Assembly (NCBI GenBank): GCA_905479575.1
Contig: CAJQNB010000001.1
Coordinates: 1-64,000 of the forward strand
Direction of reading: 5' to 3'
Source of the DNA: an uncultured Pseudophaeobacter sp.
GTDB lineage: Bacteria; Pseudomonadota; Alphaproteobacteria; Rhodobacterales; Rhodobacteraceae
DNA: 64,000 nucleotides
In this document: one piece after another, positions 41,063 to 50,836 of the stretch
Position numbering within the stretch: the first letter of the stretch is position 1
Layout of the letters: each line of letters opens with the position of its first letter
The notes under the pieces: model-generated
What the model was told of the DNA's origin: nothing
Seen by the model: the letters and a program-made list of their open reading frames with translations, nothing else
Database searches by the model: none
Translations under genes and position numbers: made by a program

Positions 41063-41974
41063 ATGTATAAAATCGCTGCCCTTTATCACTTCACCCGTTT
41101 CACCGATCCTGCCGCTCTCAAACCGGCACTGCTGGAGCTTTGTCTGCACCACGCGGTGACGGGGTCCTTGCTGCTGGCACAGGAGGGTATCAATGGCACT
41201 ATTGCAGGCCCTGAAGCCGGGATCGAAGCGGTGCTCAACCATATCAAAACGCTGCCGGGCTGCGCGGATCTCTCCTGGAAAGAGGCCTTTAGCGAGCAGC
41301 CACCTTTTGGCAAGATCAAGGTCCGCCTGAAAAAAGAGATCGTCACCATGGGGCAACCCGATGTCGATCCCAAAGCCAGTGTTGGTCATTATGTTGAACC
41401 CGAAGACTGGAACGACCTGATCCGCGCCGAAGATGTGGCGGTCATCGACACCCGCAACGACTATGAGGTGCAGATTGGCACTTTTGAGGGCGCTATCGAC
41501 CCGGAAACCGCCAGCTTTCGCGACTTCCCCGCCTGGTGGCAGGCCAACAAGGACCGGTTTCACAACAAACGCGTGGCGATGTTTTGCACCGGTGGCATTC
41601 GCTGCGAGAAATCAACAAACTACCTGCTGAGCCAGGGTGTCGAGGATGTCTATCACCTCAAAGGTGGCATTCTGCGCTACCTGGAGGAAATGCCCCCCGA
41701 AGACAGCAGCTGGCAAGGCGAGTGTTTTGTCTTTGACAACCGGGTATCAGTTGGCCACGGGTTGGTTGAAGGCCCACATGAGCTGTGCCACGGCTGTCGC
41801 CGCCCCATCCTGCCCAAGGATAAGACATTGCCGTCTTTTGAAATGGGGGTCTCTTGCTATCAGTGCATTGATGAGACCACTGAGGCAGACAAGGCCCGGT
41901 TCCGCGAGCGGCAAAAGCAGATGCGTCTCGCCCGTGAACGCGGGGAAGCCCATCACGGCGGGCGCAGCGTCTAA
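41063..41974 (+). CDS. trhO: tRNA uridine(34) hydroxylase (rhodanese family)
   Basis: A 303-residue TrhO/YceA protein that hydroxylates U34 of some tRNAs to 5-hydroxyuridine using oxygen. It has an N-terminal ferredoxin-like part (YHFTRFTDPAALKPALLELC), a central rhodanese domain with catalytic Cys in MFCTGGIRCEKSTNYLL, and a C-terminal cysteine-rich part (CHGCRRPI, SCYQCID). This is the exact order of the family. The following 280 bp (41975-42256) are AT-richer than the neighbours and hold no gene I can support; they presumably carry the promoter of the PAS-GAF gene. Confidence 0.94.
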   Translation: MYKIAALYHFTRFTDPAALKPALLELCLHHAVTGSLLLAQEGINGTIAGPEAGIEAVLNHIKTLPGCADLSWKEAFSEQPPFGKIKVRLKKEIVTMGQPDVDPKASVGHYVEPEDWNDLIRAEDVAVIDTRNDYEVQIGTFEGAIDPETASFRDFPAWWQANKDRFHNKRVAMFCTGGIRCEKSTNYLLSQGVEDVYHLKGGILRYLEEMPPEDSSWQGECFVFDNRVSVGHGLVEGPHELCHGCRRPILPKDKTLPSFEMGVSCYQCIDETTEADKARFRERQKQMRLARERGEAHHGGRSV

Positions 41975-42256
41975 AAAGTTCTCAGCTCAACAATTGAAAA
42001 TCAAAGTAATGAAATTAGAGGACCCCTACTGAACGCCCACCAAATTTTGATCATAGTCAAAGCAAGTTCACCCTGTGCGGTATGAGCATCACTTGTTCAC
42101 TTTCCACACTGCACAGGTCTGTCCAAGCCTGACTTTAACTAACAGATTTCCCGTTGCGTTTCTCTGATATCTCAACGCCCGGCGGCCGCAACAGGCTGGG
42201 GCGGTTACGCGGTAACAAAGGCGAGAGGCGCGCGCAAAAATAAAGCGAACGACAGT

Positions 42257-43192
42257 ATGAGCCTAGACAGGATGCCGAGTAATGAGCCTCCCGCACCACG
42301 GACAAAAGACGTCTCAATCGGCGACATTCGTATTCCCGATCTGTTTCGAGACCTGCCAGATGCAGTGATCATCGCGGACGAAACCCAACGTATTACGTGG
42401 TACAATACTGCCTTTCAGACCCTATTTGGATATAGCCAGCAAGAATTGATCGGGCAAAGCGCCGAACAGCTTTATGCCGCCCCACAGAGCTATGAAAAAC
42501 AACGCAGCGCCGGGTTTTCGGTTGCGGTTGAAGATCTCGATCACAACTACGAAATGCGCTACAAGCGCAAGGACGGTACCAGTTTTCTGACCCGCACCAC
42601 TGGCGGCCCCATCCGCGACAAAGAGGGCCGGGTCATGGGCCTGTTTGCCATTATCAGGGATATCTCCCAGACCCGTGCGATCGAAGATCTCTTGCACAGG
42701 TTGTTTGATATTTCCACGGATCAAGCCCTGGATCAATCCGGCAAGATCCTGGCCATTTTGAAACTTGGTTGCGCTCATTTTAAAACCGACTCGGCCTTGG
42801 TCAGCTGGGTGCAGGGGGAGCGTTATACCATCCTCTACAGCTATTCGGATCTGGTAGATATTCCACGGGGCACAGTCTTCCCGCTGGGCGATACTTATTG
42901 TTCTGAAATGTTGAACAGCGGCGGCCCCCTGGCCTGTCACACGGCCAAACAGTCGCAGTTTGGCACGCATCCCTGCTATGATCTCTTCTTGTTGGAGACC
43001 TATATTGGCGTGCCGCTGATTGTCGACGGAGAGATTTTTGGCACCTTGAACTTCACCTCCCCCGAAGAGCGCCATCCGTTTGAAGCAGGCGATCTGGAAG
43101 TGATCAAGATGTTTGCAGCCTGGGTCGGGCAACAGTTGAATTTTGAAAAAGCCACCAACCAGCTGCCAACGGAAACCACCACACTGACATAG
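42257..43192 (+). CDS. PAS and GAF domain-containing sensory protein
   Basis: A 311-residue protein with an N-terminal PAS domain (about 25-150; DLPDAVIIADETQRITWYNT, then FLTRTTGGPIRDKEGRVMG and a PAC-like end) and a C-terminal GAF domain (about 155-300; VFPLGDTYCSEML and TYIGVPLIVDGEIFGTLNF). There is no kinase, cyclase or DNA-binding domain, so it is a stand-alone sensor module that must act through partners. The GAF sequence resembles the GAF part of some diguanylate cyclases and kinases. It converges on the merR gene. Confidence 0.85.
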   Translation: MSLDRMPSNEPPAPRTKDVSIGDIRIPDLFRDLPDAVIIADETQRITWYNTAFQTLFGYSQQELIGQSAEQLYAAPQSYEKQRSAGFSVAVEDLDHNYEMRYKRKDGTSFLTRTTGGPIRDKEGRVMGLFAIIRDISQTRAIEDLLHRLFDISTDQALDQSGKILAILKLGCAHFKTDSALVSWVQGERYTILYSYSDLVDIPRGTVFPLGDTYCSEMLNSGGPLACHTAKQSQFGTHPCYDLFLLETYIGVPLIVDGEIFGTLNFTSPEERHPFEAGDLEVIKMFAAWVGQQLNFEKATNQLPTETTTLT

Positions 43193-43242
43193 GATCGGGC
43201 ACACGGCTGATGCCGGGCCTGTCCAGAACCTGCCCTGCCCGG

Positions 43243-43701
43243 TCAGGTGCCAATGGGGTCGTGACCTCTGTGATCCTGGCCCGTGTGTTCGTGATCCGTC
43301 AGGCACTCTGTGTGGTCTCGCAGCACCTCCAGCACCCGGCATTCCGCCACCGAATGATGGCCGCAGTCGCTGATCATCCGCTTCAGCTCGATCTGCAGCG
43401 CCTGCAGCCTGGCGATGCGGTCCTCCACCTGTTTCAACTGTCGCTGTGCAATAGAATCCGCATCGGCACAGGACTGCGCCGGATTGTCCGCCAGATCCAG
43501 CAACTCACGTATGGCCTCCAGCGAAAACCCCAACTGCCGCCCATGACGGACAAACCCCAGCCGGTCCAGCTCGGCCTGGCCATAGCGCCGCTGGCCGCCT
43601 TCGGTGCGCTCGGGTTCCGGCATCAGGCCGATGGTCTCATAGTAGCGAATGGTCTGCACCTTGGTGCCAGTGCGTTTGGCCAGGGTTCCAATGGTCAGCA
43701 T
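43243..43701 (-). CDS. MerR family regulator of the Zn/Cd/Pb ATPase (CadR/ZntR-like)
   Basis: A 152-residue MerR activator. The winged-helix start MLTIGTLAKRTGTKVQTIRYYETIGL is followed by a long dimerisation helix and a metal-binding end with Cys in AQSCADAD, SDCGHHS, AECRVLE and TECLTDHEHTGQDHRGHD. The cysteine positions and His-rich tail are like CadR/PbrR. It lies 1 bp after the ATPase stop, so it is transcribed from the ATPase promoter. This differs from systems where merR has its own divergent promoter. It probably binds the operator at 46042-46060. Confidence 0.9.
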   Translation of the reverse strand: MLTIGTLAKRTGTKVQTIRYYETIGLMPEPERTEGGQRRYGQAELDRLGFVRHGRQLGFSLEAIRELLDLADNPAQSCADADSIAQRQLKQVEDRIARLQALQIELKRMISDCGHHSVAECRVLEVLRDHTECLTDHEHTGQDHRGHDPIGT

Positions 43702-43702
43702 C

Positions 43703-46003
43703 TTAACTCTCCTTTCCTTTCAACAGCCGCAGCGCGTTCCCCACCACCAGCAGGGAAACCCCCACATCCGCAGCAATTGCCCCCCACATAGAGGCCAGAC
43801 CAAAGGCGGTTGCCAGGGCAAACCCCAGCTTGGTCACCAGCGACAGCCCGATATTCTGATGGATCACCGCCATGGTCCGGCGCGAATGGGCGATCAACCA
43901 GGGCAAGCGGCTGATGTCGTCGCTCATCAGGGCGATATCAGCGGTTTCAATCGCCGCATCAGAGCCCACAGCCCCCATTGCCACGGCAAAATGCGCCCGT
44001 GCCATCGCCGGGGCATCATTCACCCCATCGCCCATCATCGCCACCATATCATAGCGCTCGGTGAGCCGCTCGACCTCGGCAAGCTTATCTGCGGGCAGCA
44101 ACCCGGCATGCACCTGATCTATCCCCGTGGCTTGCGCAACGGCGCCAGCGGCGGCCGCATTGTCGCCCGTAAGCATAACAACCTGTTTGACCCCCAGTTC
44201 ATGCAGGGCCGCGATGGTGTCGCGCGCCCCCGGACGCAGCCGATCACGCAGGGCAATCAGCCCTATTGGCCCGCTGGCATCCCCCACCACCACAAGCGTC
44301 GCTCCCTCGGCCTCGATCTCGGCCATCTGGGCGGCGGGCAGCGCGGTGCCAAAACCCTTTTCCGTCGCAAACCGAGGGGAGCCGAGCCAGATCGCCCGCT
44401 CTCCCTGTCGTCCCTCCACCCCGCGCCCGGGTATGGTACGGCTGTCGGTGGCGGCCACATAGGCCAGATCCTGGCGTGTTGCCTCGGCTAGGATGGCCAG
44501 CGCCAGCGGATGCGAGGCCCGCGCCTCCAGCGCTGCTGCGGCCTGCAGCACCTCGGTTTGGCTGGCGCTGCCGAGGGGGTGGATCCCGGCAACTTCGGGG
44601 CGGCCTTCGGTCAATGTGCCGGTCTTATCCAGCGCAATGGCCTGCAGCTTGCCCGGGGCCTCGATATAGGCGCCGCCTTTGATCAGCACCCCGGCGCGGG
44701 CCGCCGCTGCAAGGGCGGCCACAATCGACACCGGGGTCGAAATCACCAAAGCACAGGGGCAGGCAATCACCAGCAACACCAGCGCATTATAGACCCAAAA
44801 GCCCCAATCCCCGCCCGCCAGCAACGGCGGCAGACAGGCCAGAGCAATGGCCAGGGCCAGAACTGACGGGGTATAGATACGGGCGAACTTTGCCACCCAT
44901 TGCTCCACCGGGGCGCGGCGGGCATGGGCGTCGCCGACCATGCGGGTGATCTTGGCCAGCACTGTATCGCTGGCCAGTTTGGTTGCTTGCACGGTCAGGC
45001 TGCCGTCGCCATTCAGCGTGCCTGCATAGACCTCATCGCCGGGTTCTTTGGCAACCAGGGCGCTTTCCCCAGTAATGGGGGCCTGATCTACAGCACCTGC
45101 CCCTGCAATCACCCGCCCATCCATCGGAATGCGGTCGCCGCCACGCAGAACAAAGTGCTGGCCGATCTGCACCTCACCGGCGGGCATTTCAACCTCGCGG
45201 CCATCGTCGCGGATCACCCGCGCTGTGGCGGGTGCCAGATTGAGCAACGCCGACACCGCGTTGCGCGCCCGTCCGACGCTCCAGGATTCCAGCGTCAGTG
45301 ACAGGGCAAAGAAAAACGCCACCGTTGCCGCTTCGAAATATTCGCCCAGGCTGATGGCGCCGGCCACGGCCACCACCATCAGCAGGTTCATATCAGGGGA
45401 AAGGTTGCGCAGCGCATACCAGGCCTTTGGCAGCACCAGCCAGACCCCCAGCGCCACCGCGACCAGAAACAAACCCAGCTCGCCCATAGGCACCGGCAGA
45501 TCGCCGTGACCGGCAAACAGCTGCCCCAGACCTGCGGCTCCGGAATGGGCCACATGCCAGGCCAGACCGCCGCTCCAGAACAGCGCGCTGGCGGCGGTAA
45601 AACGCTTTTGACGGCGCAGATGGGCCGCCTGATCCGCCTCGGCGCTTTTGGCGTCCCAGGGCTTGGCGCTCATGCCGGTGGTGGCAACCAGGCTCAGCAC
45701 CTGTTCATCGGGGATTTGCACTGCTGAGGCGAGCAAGGTCATGCGCCCGTTCAGCACATCAAAGCCCAGATGGTCAGCGCCGCCCACCACAGGGCCTAAG
45801 GCGCGATTTAGGCTCGCAACCTCTTCGGCGCAGCACAGACCATTGACGCGAAAACTGCGCCCCGCCGTTAGCTCTGCGGCATCCGGCGGAGCCACAGTCC
45901 CACTGCCACAACAACCCGCGGGTTCAGCCGCATGGGCATGGTTATGGGCTTTGGCGTTGGTAGGGGTCGAATTGACGGAACTACAGCAGCTATCCTGGGG
46001 CAT
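43703..46003 (-). CDS. zntA: Heavy-metal-exporting P1B-type ATPase (Zn/Cd/Pb)
   Basis: A 766-residue pump exporting divalent soft metals across the inner membrane. The N-terminus is rich in Cys and His (DSCCSSVN, HNHAHAAEPAGCCGSG). It leads to a heavy-metal-associated domain with NGLCCAEEV, the CCxxE form typical of Zn/Cd/Pb pumps rather than the CxxC of copper pumps. The transmembrane metal site is IACPCALVIS, the phosphorylation site DKTGTLTEG, and the hinge GDGVNDAPAMARAHFAVAMG. ATG is preceded by GAGG. The operon also carries its MerR regulator. Confidence 0.92.
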   Translation of the reverse strand: MPQDSCCSSVNSTPTNAKAHNHAHAAEPAGCCGSGTVAPPDAAELTAGRSFRVNGLCCAEEVASLNRALGPVVGGADHLGFDVLNGRMTLLASAVQIPDEQVLSLVATTGMSAKPWDAKSAEADQAAHLRRQKRFTAASALFWSGGLAWHVAHSGAAGLGQLFAGHGDLPVPMGELGLFLVAVALGVWLVLPKAWYALRNLSPDMNLLMVVAVAGAISLGEYFEAATVAFFFALSLTLESWSVGRARNAVSALLNLAPATARVIRDDGREVEMPAGEVQIGQHFVLRGGDRIPMDGRVIAGAGAVDQAPITGESALVAKEPGDEVYAGTLNGDGSLTVQATKLASDTVLAKITRMVGDAHARRAPVEQWVAKFARIYTPSVLALAIALACLPPLLAGGDWGFWVYNALVLLVIACPCALVISTPVSIVAALAAAARAGVLIKGGAYIEAPGKLQAIALDKTGTLTEGRPEVAGIHPLGSASQTEVLQAAAALEARASHPLALAILAEATRQDLAYVAATDSRTIPGRGVEGRQGERAIWLGSPRFATEKGFGTALPAAQMAEIEAEGATLVVVGDASGPIGLIALRDRLRPGARDTIAALHELGVKQVVMLTGDNAAAAGAVAQATGIDQVHAGLLPADKLAEVERLTERYDMVAMMGDGVNDAPAMARAHFAVAMGAVGSDAAIETADIALMSDDISRLPWLIAHSRRTMAVIHQNIGLSLVTKLGFALATAFGLASMWGAIAADVGVSLLVVGNALRLLKGKES

Positions 46004-46033
46004 TAGGGCCTCTTAGTTTGCAAAGACCTGCCC

Positions 46034-46064
46034 TAGATAGGACCTACAGTGACTAGAGGTTCAA
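46034..46064 (-). promoter_or_regulatory. MerR-type promoter and operator of the metal ATPase operon
   Basis: Read on the minus strand: -35 TTGAAC (46064-46059), a 19-bp spacer, and -10 TATCTA (46039-46034). The spacer holds the imperfect dyad ACCTCTAG-TCA-CTGTAGGT (46060-46042). A 19-bp spacer with a central dyad is the hallmark of MerR-activated promoters, where the regulator untwists the DNA. The -10 lies 31 bp before the ATPase start. Confidence 0.85.
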
Positions 46065-46202
46065 GAGATTTCTTAAAAAACTTTGGCCACAGGATGTGCC
46101 GAGACTTTGACCCTGATGGTGGCTGCAGCCTGACCCGCCTTTGCAAAGCGGTTCAAGACCTTAGTGTTGGGCCCTTTTGCAGCCAAAAAGCAGGAAGGGG
46201 TG

Positions 46203-46236
46203 GGCGCTGCCCCAAGATGAGACAGGGGGCAGCGCC
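46203..46236 (-). terminator. Stem-loop downstream of gcvP
   Basis: GGCGCTGCCCC and GGGGCAGCGCC form a perfect 11-bp stem with a 12-base loop, 14 bp past the gcvP stop. No T-run follows on the minus strand. It is the likely end of the gcv transcript. Confidence 0.55.
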
Positions 46237-46249
46237 AATCGGGCTGGTG

Positions 46250-49108
46250 TCAGCTGTCACCGCTTTCGTCGTAATCCGACATCGGCGGGCAGGTGCAGAT
46301 CAGGTTGCGATCCCCGTAAGCATTATCCACCCGGTTTACCGGCGACCAGTATTTGTCGACCCCCAGCGAGCCCGGAGGGAAGCAGGCGGCTTCGCGGCTG
46401 TAGGGACGATCCCAGTCCCCCACCAAATCGCGCACCGTGTGCGGCGCGTTTTTCAGCGGGTTGTTCTGCGGGTCGATCTTTCCGTCGATGACATCCTGCG
46501 CCTCTGCCCGGATTGACAGCATGGCATCGCAGAACCGGTCCAGCTCATCCTTGGGCTCGGACTCGGTGGGCTCCACCATCAGGGTGCCAGCCACAGGCCA
46601 GCTCATGGTGGGGGCGTGAAAGCCCGAATCCACCAAACGCTTGGCCACGTCATCCACGGTGACGCCCCCCTCGTCATTCAACGCACGGGTGTCCAGAATG
46701 CATTCATGGGCCACACGCCCCGTCGCCGAGGTATAGAGGATACCATAGGCGTCTTTGAGCCGGGCGGCGATGTAGTTGGCGTTGAGGATTGCCACCTTGG
46801 TGGCCTGGGTCAGACCGGCGCCGCCCATCAACAGGATATAGGCCCAGGACACCGGCAGGATCGAGGGCGAGCCAAAGGGCGCAGCCGAGACCGGGCCAAC
46901 GGCAGAGCCATACTCGGGGTGACCGGGCAGATGGTCTGTCAAGTGGGATTTGACACCGATAGGGCCCATGCCGGGACCGCCGCCGCCATGGGGAATGCAA
47001 AAGGTTTTGTGCAGGTTCAGGTGGCTGACATCACCACCAATCTTGCCGGGCTGGGCCAGCCCCACCATGGCGTTCATGTTGGCGCCATCAATATAGACTT
47101 GGCCGCCGTGCTCATGGGTGATCTCGCAGACCTCCTGCACGGTGTCCTCAAACACGCCGTGGGTGGAGGGATAGGTGATCATGCAGGCTGCCAGGTTATC
47201 GCTGTGCTTTTCCGCTTTGGCGCGGAAGTCAGCCACATCAATATTGCCGTGATCGTCCGCCACCACGGGCACCACCTTATAGCCCACCATCTGCGCCGAG
47301 GCCGGGTTGGTGCCATGGGCCGAGGTCGGGATCAGGCAGACATTGCGATGGGCCTCTCCCCGTGCGGCATGGTAATTGCGGATGGTTAGCAGCCCGGCAT
47401 ATTCCCCCTGGGCGCCCGAGTTGGGCTGCTGAGAAATCGCATCATAGCCGGTGATCTGGCAGAGCTTGTCGTTCAGATCCTCGATCATCGCATGATAGCC
47501 CATCGCCTGATCTTTGGGGCAGAAGGGGTGCAGGTTGCCAAACTCGGGCCAGGTGACCGGGATCATCTCAACCGTGGCGTTCAGCTTCATGGTGCAAGAG
47601 CCCAGCGGGATCATCGAACGGTCCAAAGCCAGATCACGGTCCGCCAGACGGCGCATATAGCGGGTGATCTCTGCCTCGGCCCGGTTCTTGTGAAAGATCG
47701 GATGGGTCAGATAGGCGCTTTCGCGCAGTGCATAGTCCGGCAAACGATACTGTTTGTTCGAACTGTCATCCTCGCGGTCAATGCCAAAAGCACCCCAGAC
47801 CGCCTCGATGGTTTCCTTGCGGGTCTGTTCGTCCAGGCTGATGCCCACCTTGGTTTCGCCAACCTTGCGCAGGTTGATACCACGGGCAACGGCAGCCTCC
47901 ATGACGGTCTGTTGCAGCGGGCCGACCTCGACGGTGATGGTGTCAAAGAAGACTTCGGGCTCAACCTTGAAGCCGTGCTCTTCCAGGCCGGCAGCCAGAC
48001 GCGAGGTCTTGCGGTGCACCGACTGGGCAATCGCCTTGATGCCATCAGGGCCGTGATAAACCGCATACATCGAGGCCATGACCGCCAGCAGCGCCTGTGC
48101 CGTACAGACGTTGGAATTGGCCTTTTCACGGCGGATGTGCTGCTCGCGGGTTTGCAGCGCCAGCCGGTAGGCCTTGTTGCCACGGCTGTCGATCGACACA
48201 CCGATGATGCGCCCCGGCATGGCGCGCTTGAGCTTATCGGTGGTGGCCATATAGGCGGCGTGGGGGCCACCATAGCCCATGGGAACACCAAAGCGCTGGG
48301 TGGAGCCGATGGCGATATCCGCGCCCATTTCACCGGGGGATTTCAGCAGCGCCAGCGACAGGATGTCAGCGGCGACAACGGCGATGCCTTTGTGGTCATG
48401 CAGCGCTTTGATTTCATCGGTAAAGTCACGCACATGGCCATAGGTGCCGGGATATTGGAAGATGGCGCCAAAGACCGCACCGGGGTCCAGCTCATCCGGG
48501 TCGGCAACCACCACGTCGATGCCCAGGGGCGCGGCGCGGGTCTGGATCACCGCGATGGTCTGCGCGTGGCAATTCTGATCGACAAAAAAGGCGGCGTTAT
48601 TGGCTTTGGACCGGGCACCGCGATGCGCCATGGCCATGGCCTCGGCTGCCGCTGTGGCCTCGTCCAGCAATGAGGCATTGGCGATATCCATGCCGGTGAG
48701 ATCGCTGACCATGGTCTGGTAGTTCAACAGCGCCTCAAGACGCCCCTGGGAGATCTCGGGCTGGTAGGGCGTATAGGCAGTGTACCAGGCGGGGTTTTCC
48801 AGGATGTTGCGCAGGATCGGTGCCGGGGTTGAGGTGCCATAGTAGCCCTGCCCGATCAGTGAGGTCAGCACCTTGTTCTGACCGGCGACTTCTTTCATGT
48901 GATAGAGCGCGTCGCGCTCGGTCATCGCCGGACCCCAGTCCAGCGGCTCTTGCTGACGAATGGCTTCGGGCACGGTGGCGTCGATCAGATCATCCAGGGT
49001 TTTGAAGCCAATCACCTTGAGCATCTCGGCCATCTCCGTGGGAGAGGGGCCGATGTGGCGGCGGTTGGCAAAATCATAGGCTTCGTAGTCGGTCAGTTTA
49101 AAGGCCAT
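46250..49108 (-). CDS. gcvP: Glycine dehydrogenase (decarboxylating), P protein
   Basis: A 952-residue PLP enzyme of the glycine cleavage system; it decarboxylates glycine and passes the aminomethyl group to the lipoyl arm of GcvH. The ATG at 49108 ([22 protein letters not shown]) has GGAG upstream; an upstream in-frame stretch is not conserved. The PLP lysine lies in [18 protein letters not shown]. It is full length, with N- and C-terminal halves fused as in most proteobacteria. It is the last gene of the operon gcvT-gcvH-gcvP. Confidence 0.96.
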   Translation of the reverse strand: MAFKLTDYEAYDFANRRHIGPSPTEMAEMLKVIGFKTLDDLIDATVPEAIRQQEPLDWGPAMTERDALYHMKEVAGQNKVLTSLIGQGYYGTSTPAPILRNILENPAWYTAYTPYQPEISQGRLEALLNYQTMVSDLTGMDIANASLLDEATAAAEAMAMAHRGARSKANNAAFFVDQNCHAQTIAVIQTRAAPLGIDVVVADPDELDPGAVFGAIFQYPGTYGHVRDFTDEIKALHDHKGIAVVAADILSLALLKSPGEMGADIAIGSTQRFGVPMGYGGPHAAYMATTDKLKRAMPGRIIGVSIDSRGNKAYRLALQTREQHIRREKANSNVCTAQALLAVMASMYAVYHGPDGIKAIAQSVHRKTSRLAAGLEEHGFKVEPEVFFDTITVEVGPLQQTVMEAAVARGINLRKVGETKVGISLDEQTRKETIEAVWGAFGIDREDDSSNKQYRLPDYALRESAYLTHPIFHKNRAEAEITRYMRRLADRDLALDRSMIPLGSCTMKLNATVEMIPVTWPEFGNLHPFCPKDQAMGYHAMIEDLNDKLCQITGYDAISQQPNSGAQGEYAGLLTIRNYHAARGEAHRNVCLIPTSAHGTNPASAQMVGYKVVPVVADDHGNIDVADFRAKAEKHSDNLAACMITYPSTHGVFEDTVQEVCEITHEHGGQVYIDGANMNAMVGLAQPGKIGGDVSHLNLHKTFCIPHGGGGPGMGPIGVKSHLTDHLPGHPEYGSAVGPVSAAPFGSPSILPVSWAYILLMGGAGLTQATKVAILNANYIAARLKDAYGILYTSATGRVAHECILDTRALNDEGGVTVDDVAKRLVDSGFHAPTMSWPVAGTLMVEPTESEPKDELDRFCDAMLSIRAEAQDVIDGKIDPQNNPLKNAPHTVRDLVGDWDRPYSREAACFPPGSLGVDKYWSPVNRVDNAYGDRNLICTCPPMSDYDESGDS

Positions 49109-49156
49109 GTGCAGCGCTCCTATGGAGAGGGGGCATCCAACCGGAGCTGTTGGAGC

Positions 49157-49192
49157 CTCCGGCGGAGATATTTGGAGAAAGGTGAAACAGCG
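49157..49192 (+). repeat. Dispersed intergenic repeat, copy 2
   Basis: Reads CTCCGGCGG, then an ATATTT core, then GGAGAAAGGTGAAA on the plus strand, in the 111-bp gap between gcvH and gcvP. It is closely related to copy 1 at 36428-36461. It lies inside an operon, so its presence does not block transcription. Confidence 0.6.
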
Positions 49193-49219
49193 GGGCCAGA
49201 CCAGCCGGCCCCGACACAC

Positions 49220-49585
49220 TCAGCCAATCAGGGTTTTGTAACCGTGCAGATCCATCAGATCGTCGAGCTGGGCAGCATCCGACAATTTGATTTTATAGAT
49301 CCAGGCATCACCTTCGGGGCTTTCGTTCAAAGCGCCGGGATTATCGGCGAGGGTCTCGTTGGCGGCGATGACTTCGCCATCCAGTGGCGCGTAGATTTCC
49401 GAGGCCGCCTTGACGGATTCGATGACGCCAATTTCGTCCCCTTTTTCAAAGGTATCGCCTGCTTCTTTCTGTTCGCAAAAGACGATTTCGCCCAGTTGGT
49501 CCGCCGCGTGTTTGGTGATGCCAAGGGTTGCCGTATCGCCTTCTACGGTGATCCATTCGTGCTCTTCTGAATAATAAGTGGCCAT
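49220..49585 (-). CDS. gcvH: Glycine cleavage system H protein
   Basis: A 121-residue lipoyl carrier protein. HEWITVEGDTATLGIT and the lipoyl-lysine segment GVIESVKAASEIYAPLDGEV are diagnostic. It shuttles the aminomethyl group between GcvP and GcvT. The middle gene of the operon, it is 32 bp after gcvT. Confidence 0.96.
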   Translation of the reverse strand: MATYYSEEHEWITVEGDTATLGITKHAADQLGEIVFCEQKEAGDTFEKGDEIGVIESVKAASEIYAPLDGEVIAANETLADNPGALNESPEGDAWIYKIKLSDAAQLDDLMDLHGYKTLIG

Positions 49586-49617
49586 CTGGGACGCTCCTCG
49601 TGTCCAAGTTTAGTGTC

Positions 49618-50727
49618 TTAGCGTTTGTAGTTCTGGGTCACAAAGGGGAGCGCGACCACTTCGGCCGGCTGGGACTTGCCCCGTATGATCAGGTTTACCG
49701 TTTCGCCGGGGGTGCTGTGGTCGGCTGCGACATATCCCATGGCGACGGGTCCGCCGACGGTGGGACCAAACCCCCCCGAGGTGATCGCCCCGATGGTCTC
49801 GCCCTCGGTGCTTTGCACTTCGACGCCCTGGCGGGCAGGGGCGCGGCCAATGGGCTTAATCCCGACCAGTTTGCGGGCAGCGCCCTCAGTCAGCTGTTTC
49901 TGAATGCGGGCAGCGCCGGGAAAGCCGCCCTCTTCGCGGCGCCGTTTCTGCATTGCCCAGGTCAGCGCGGCCTCAACCGGCGTGGTCTCGGTGTCGATGT
50001 CGTTGCCATACAGACAAAGGCCGGCCTCAAGACGCAAGGAATCGCGCGCGCCAAGGCCTGCCGGTTCGCAATCCTCATGCGCCAGCAGGGCACGGGTGAT
50101 CTCTACCGCCTTGTCTTCCGGGATGGAAATCTCATAGCCATCTTCGCCGGTATAGCCCAGGCGCGACAGGCGGCACTCGACCCCCATGATGTCAGCCAGG
50201 ATGGTTTCCATGAATTTCATATCGCGCGCAGCAGGGCAAAGCGCCCCCACCACGTTTTCCGCCGCCGGGCCCTGCACCGCAACCAGGGCGCGGTCAAAAA
50301 TCTCGGTGACCTCTATGCCCTCAAGATGTTGGGCCATATGGGGAATATCCTGGTGCCGCATGGAGGCGTTGACCACGACAAAGAAATGATCACCGGCATT
50401 GGAGACGATCAAATCGTCCATGATGCCGCCCTGGTCATTGGTAAAGAAGGTGTAGCGGGCCTTGCCCTCCTTCAGAGTGGTAAAGGCGGAGGGCGCGATC
50501 TTTTCCAGCTGGGTGGCGATATCGTCGCCCTTCAGGATCACCTGCCCCATATGGGAGACGTCAAACAGCCCTGCCTTTTCGCGGCACTGCTTGTGCTCTC
50601 CCATGATGCCCATGGGGTATTGAACCGGCATTTCCCAGCCAGCAAAATCAACCATCTTGCCGCCAAGTTCCACATGTAGGTCATAAAGCGGTGTGCGTTT
50701 GGGTACGTCAGTCAGTGTATCGGACAT
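49618..50727 (-). CDS. gcvT: Aminomethyltransferase (glycine cleavage T protein)
   Basis: A 369-residue tetrahydrofolate-dependent enzyme that releases ammonia and makes methylene-THF. The ATG at 50727 begins MSDTLTDVPKRTPLYDLHVELGGKMVDFAGWEMPVQY; the open frame upstream is not conserved. FDVSHMGQ, DLIVSNAGDHFFVVVNA and GYTGEDGYEISIP are family motifs. The ribosome-binding site is weak (AAAGG about 10 bases away), and a small upstream frame runs into the start, so coupling is possible. I see no glycine riboswitch. Confidence 0.95.
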   Translation of the reverse strand: MSDTLTDVPKRTPLYDLHVELGGKMVDFAGWEMPVQYPMGIMGEHKQCREKAGLFDVSHMGQVILKGDDIATQLEKIAPSAFTTLKEGKARYTFFTNDQGGIMDDLIVSNAGDHFFVVVNASMRHQDIPHMAQHLEGIEVTEIFDRALVAVQGPAAENVVGALCPAARDMKFMETILADIMGVECRLSRLGYTGEDGYEISIPEDKAVEITRALLAHEDCEPAGLGARDSLRLEAGLCLYGNDIDTETTPVEAALTWAMQKRRREEGGFPGAARIQKQLTEGAARKLVGIKPIGRAPARQGVEVQSTEGETIGAITSGGFGPTVGGPVAMGYVAADHSTPGETVNLIIRGKSQPAEVVALPFVTQNYKR

Positions 50728-50836
50728 TGTATCGGGCCTTTGTTTGCGAAGAGCAGTCACGGGACACCATAACGGTGTAAGGCGCATTGCGCACCACACG
50801 GGCCAGGCCTCTGATCTGTACATCTTCGCGCGTCAC
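50708..50836 (-). CDS. Possible 42-residue upstream ORF overlapping the gcvT start
   Basis: A GTG codon at 50836 has GGAGG 7 bases before it and opens a 42-codon frame (start VTREDVQIRGLARVV). The frame stops 20 bases inside gcvT, in another frame. A 14-codon frame (MRDVWAHFPKLGVS, 50895-50851), also preceded by GGAG, ends just before its ribosome-binding site. They may be translated leaders that control gcvT, or chance. There is no recognised homologue. Confidence 0.25.
   Translation of the reverse strand: MTREDVQIRGLARVVRNAPYTVMVSRDCSSQTKARYNVRYTD

Noticed and set aside
47492..48673. 393-codon plus-strand frame opposite gcvP
   Set aside because: gcvP is full length and conserved here; this frame has no recognisable domain.
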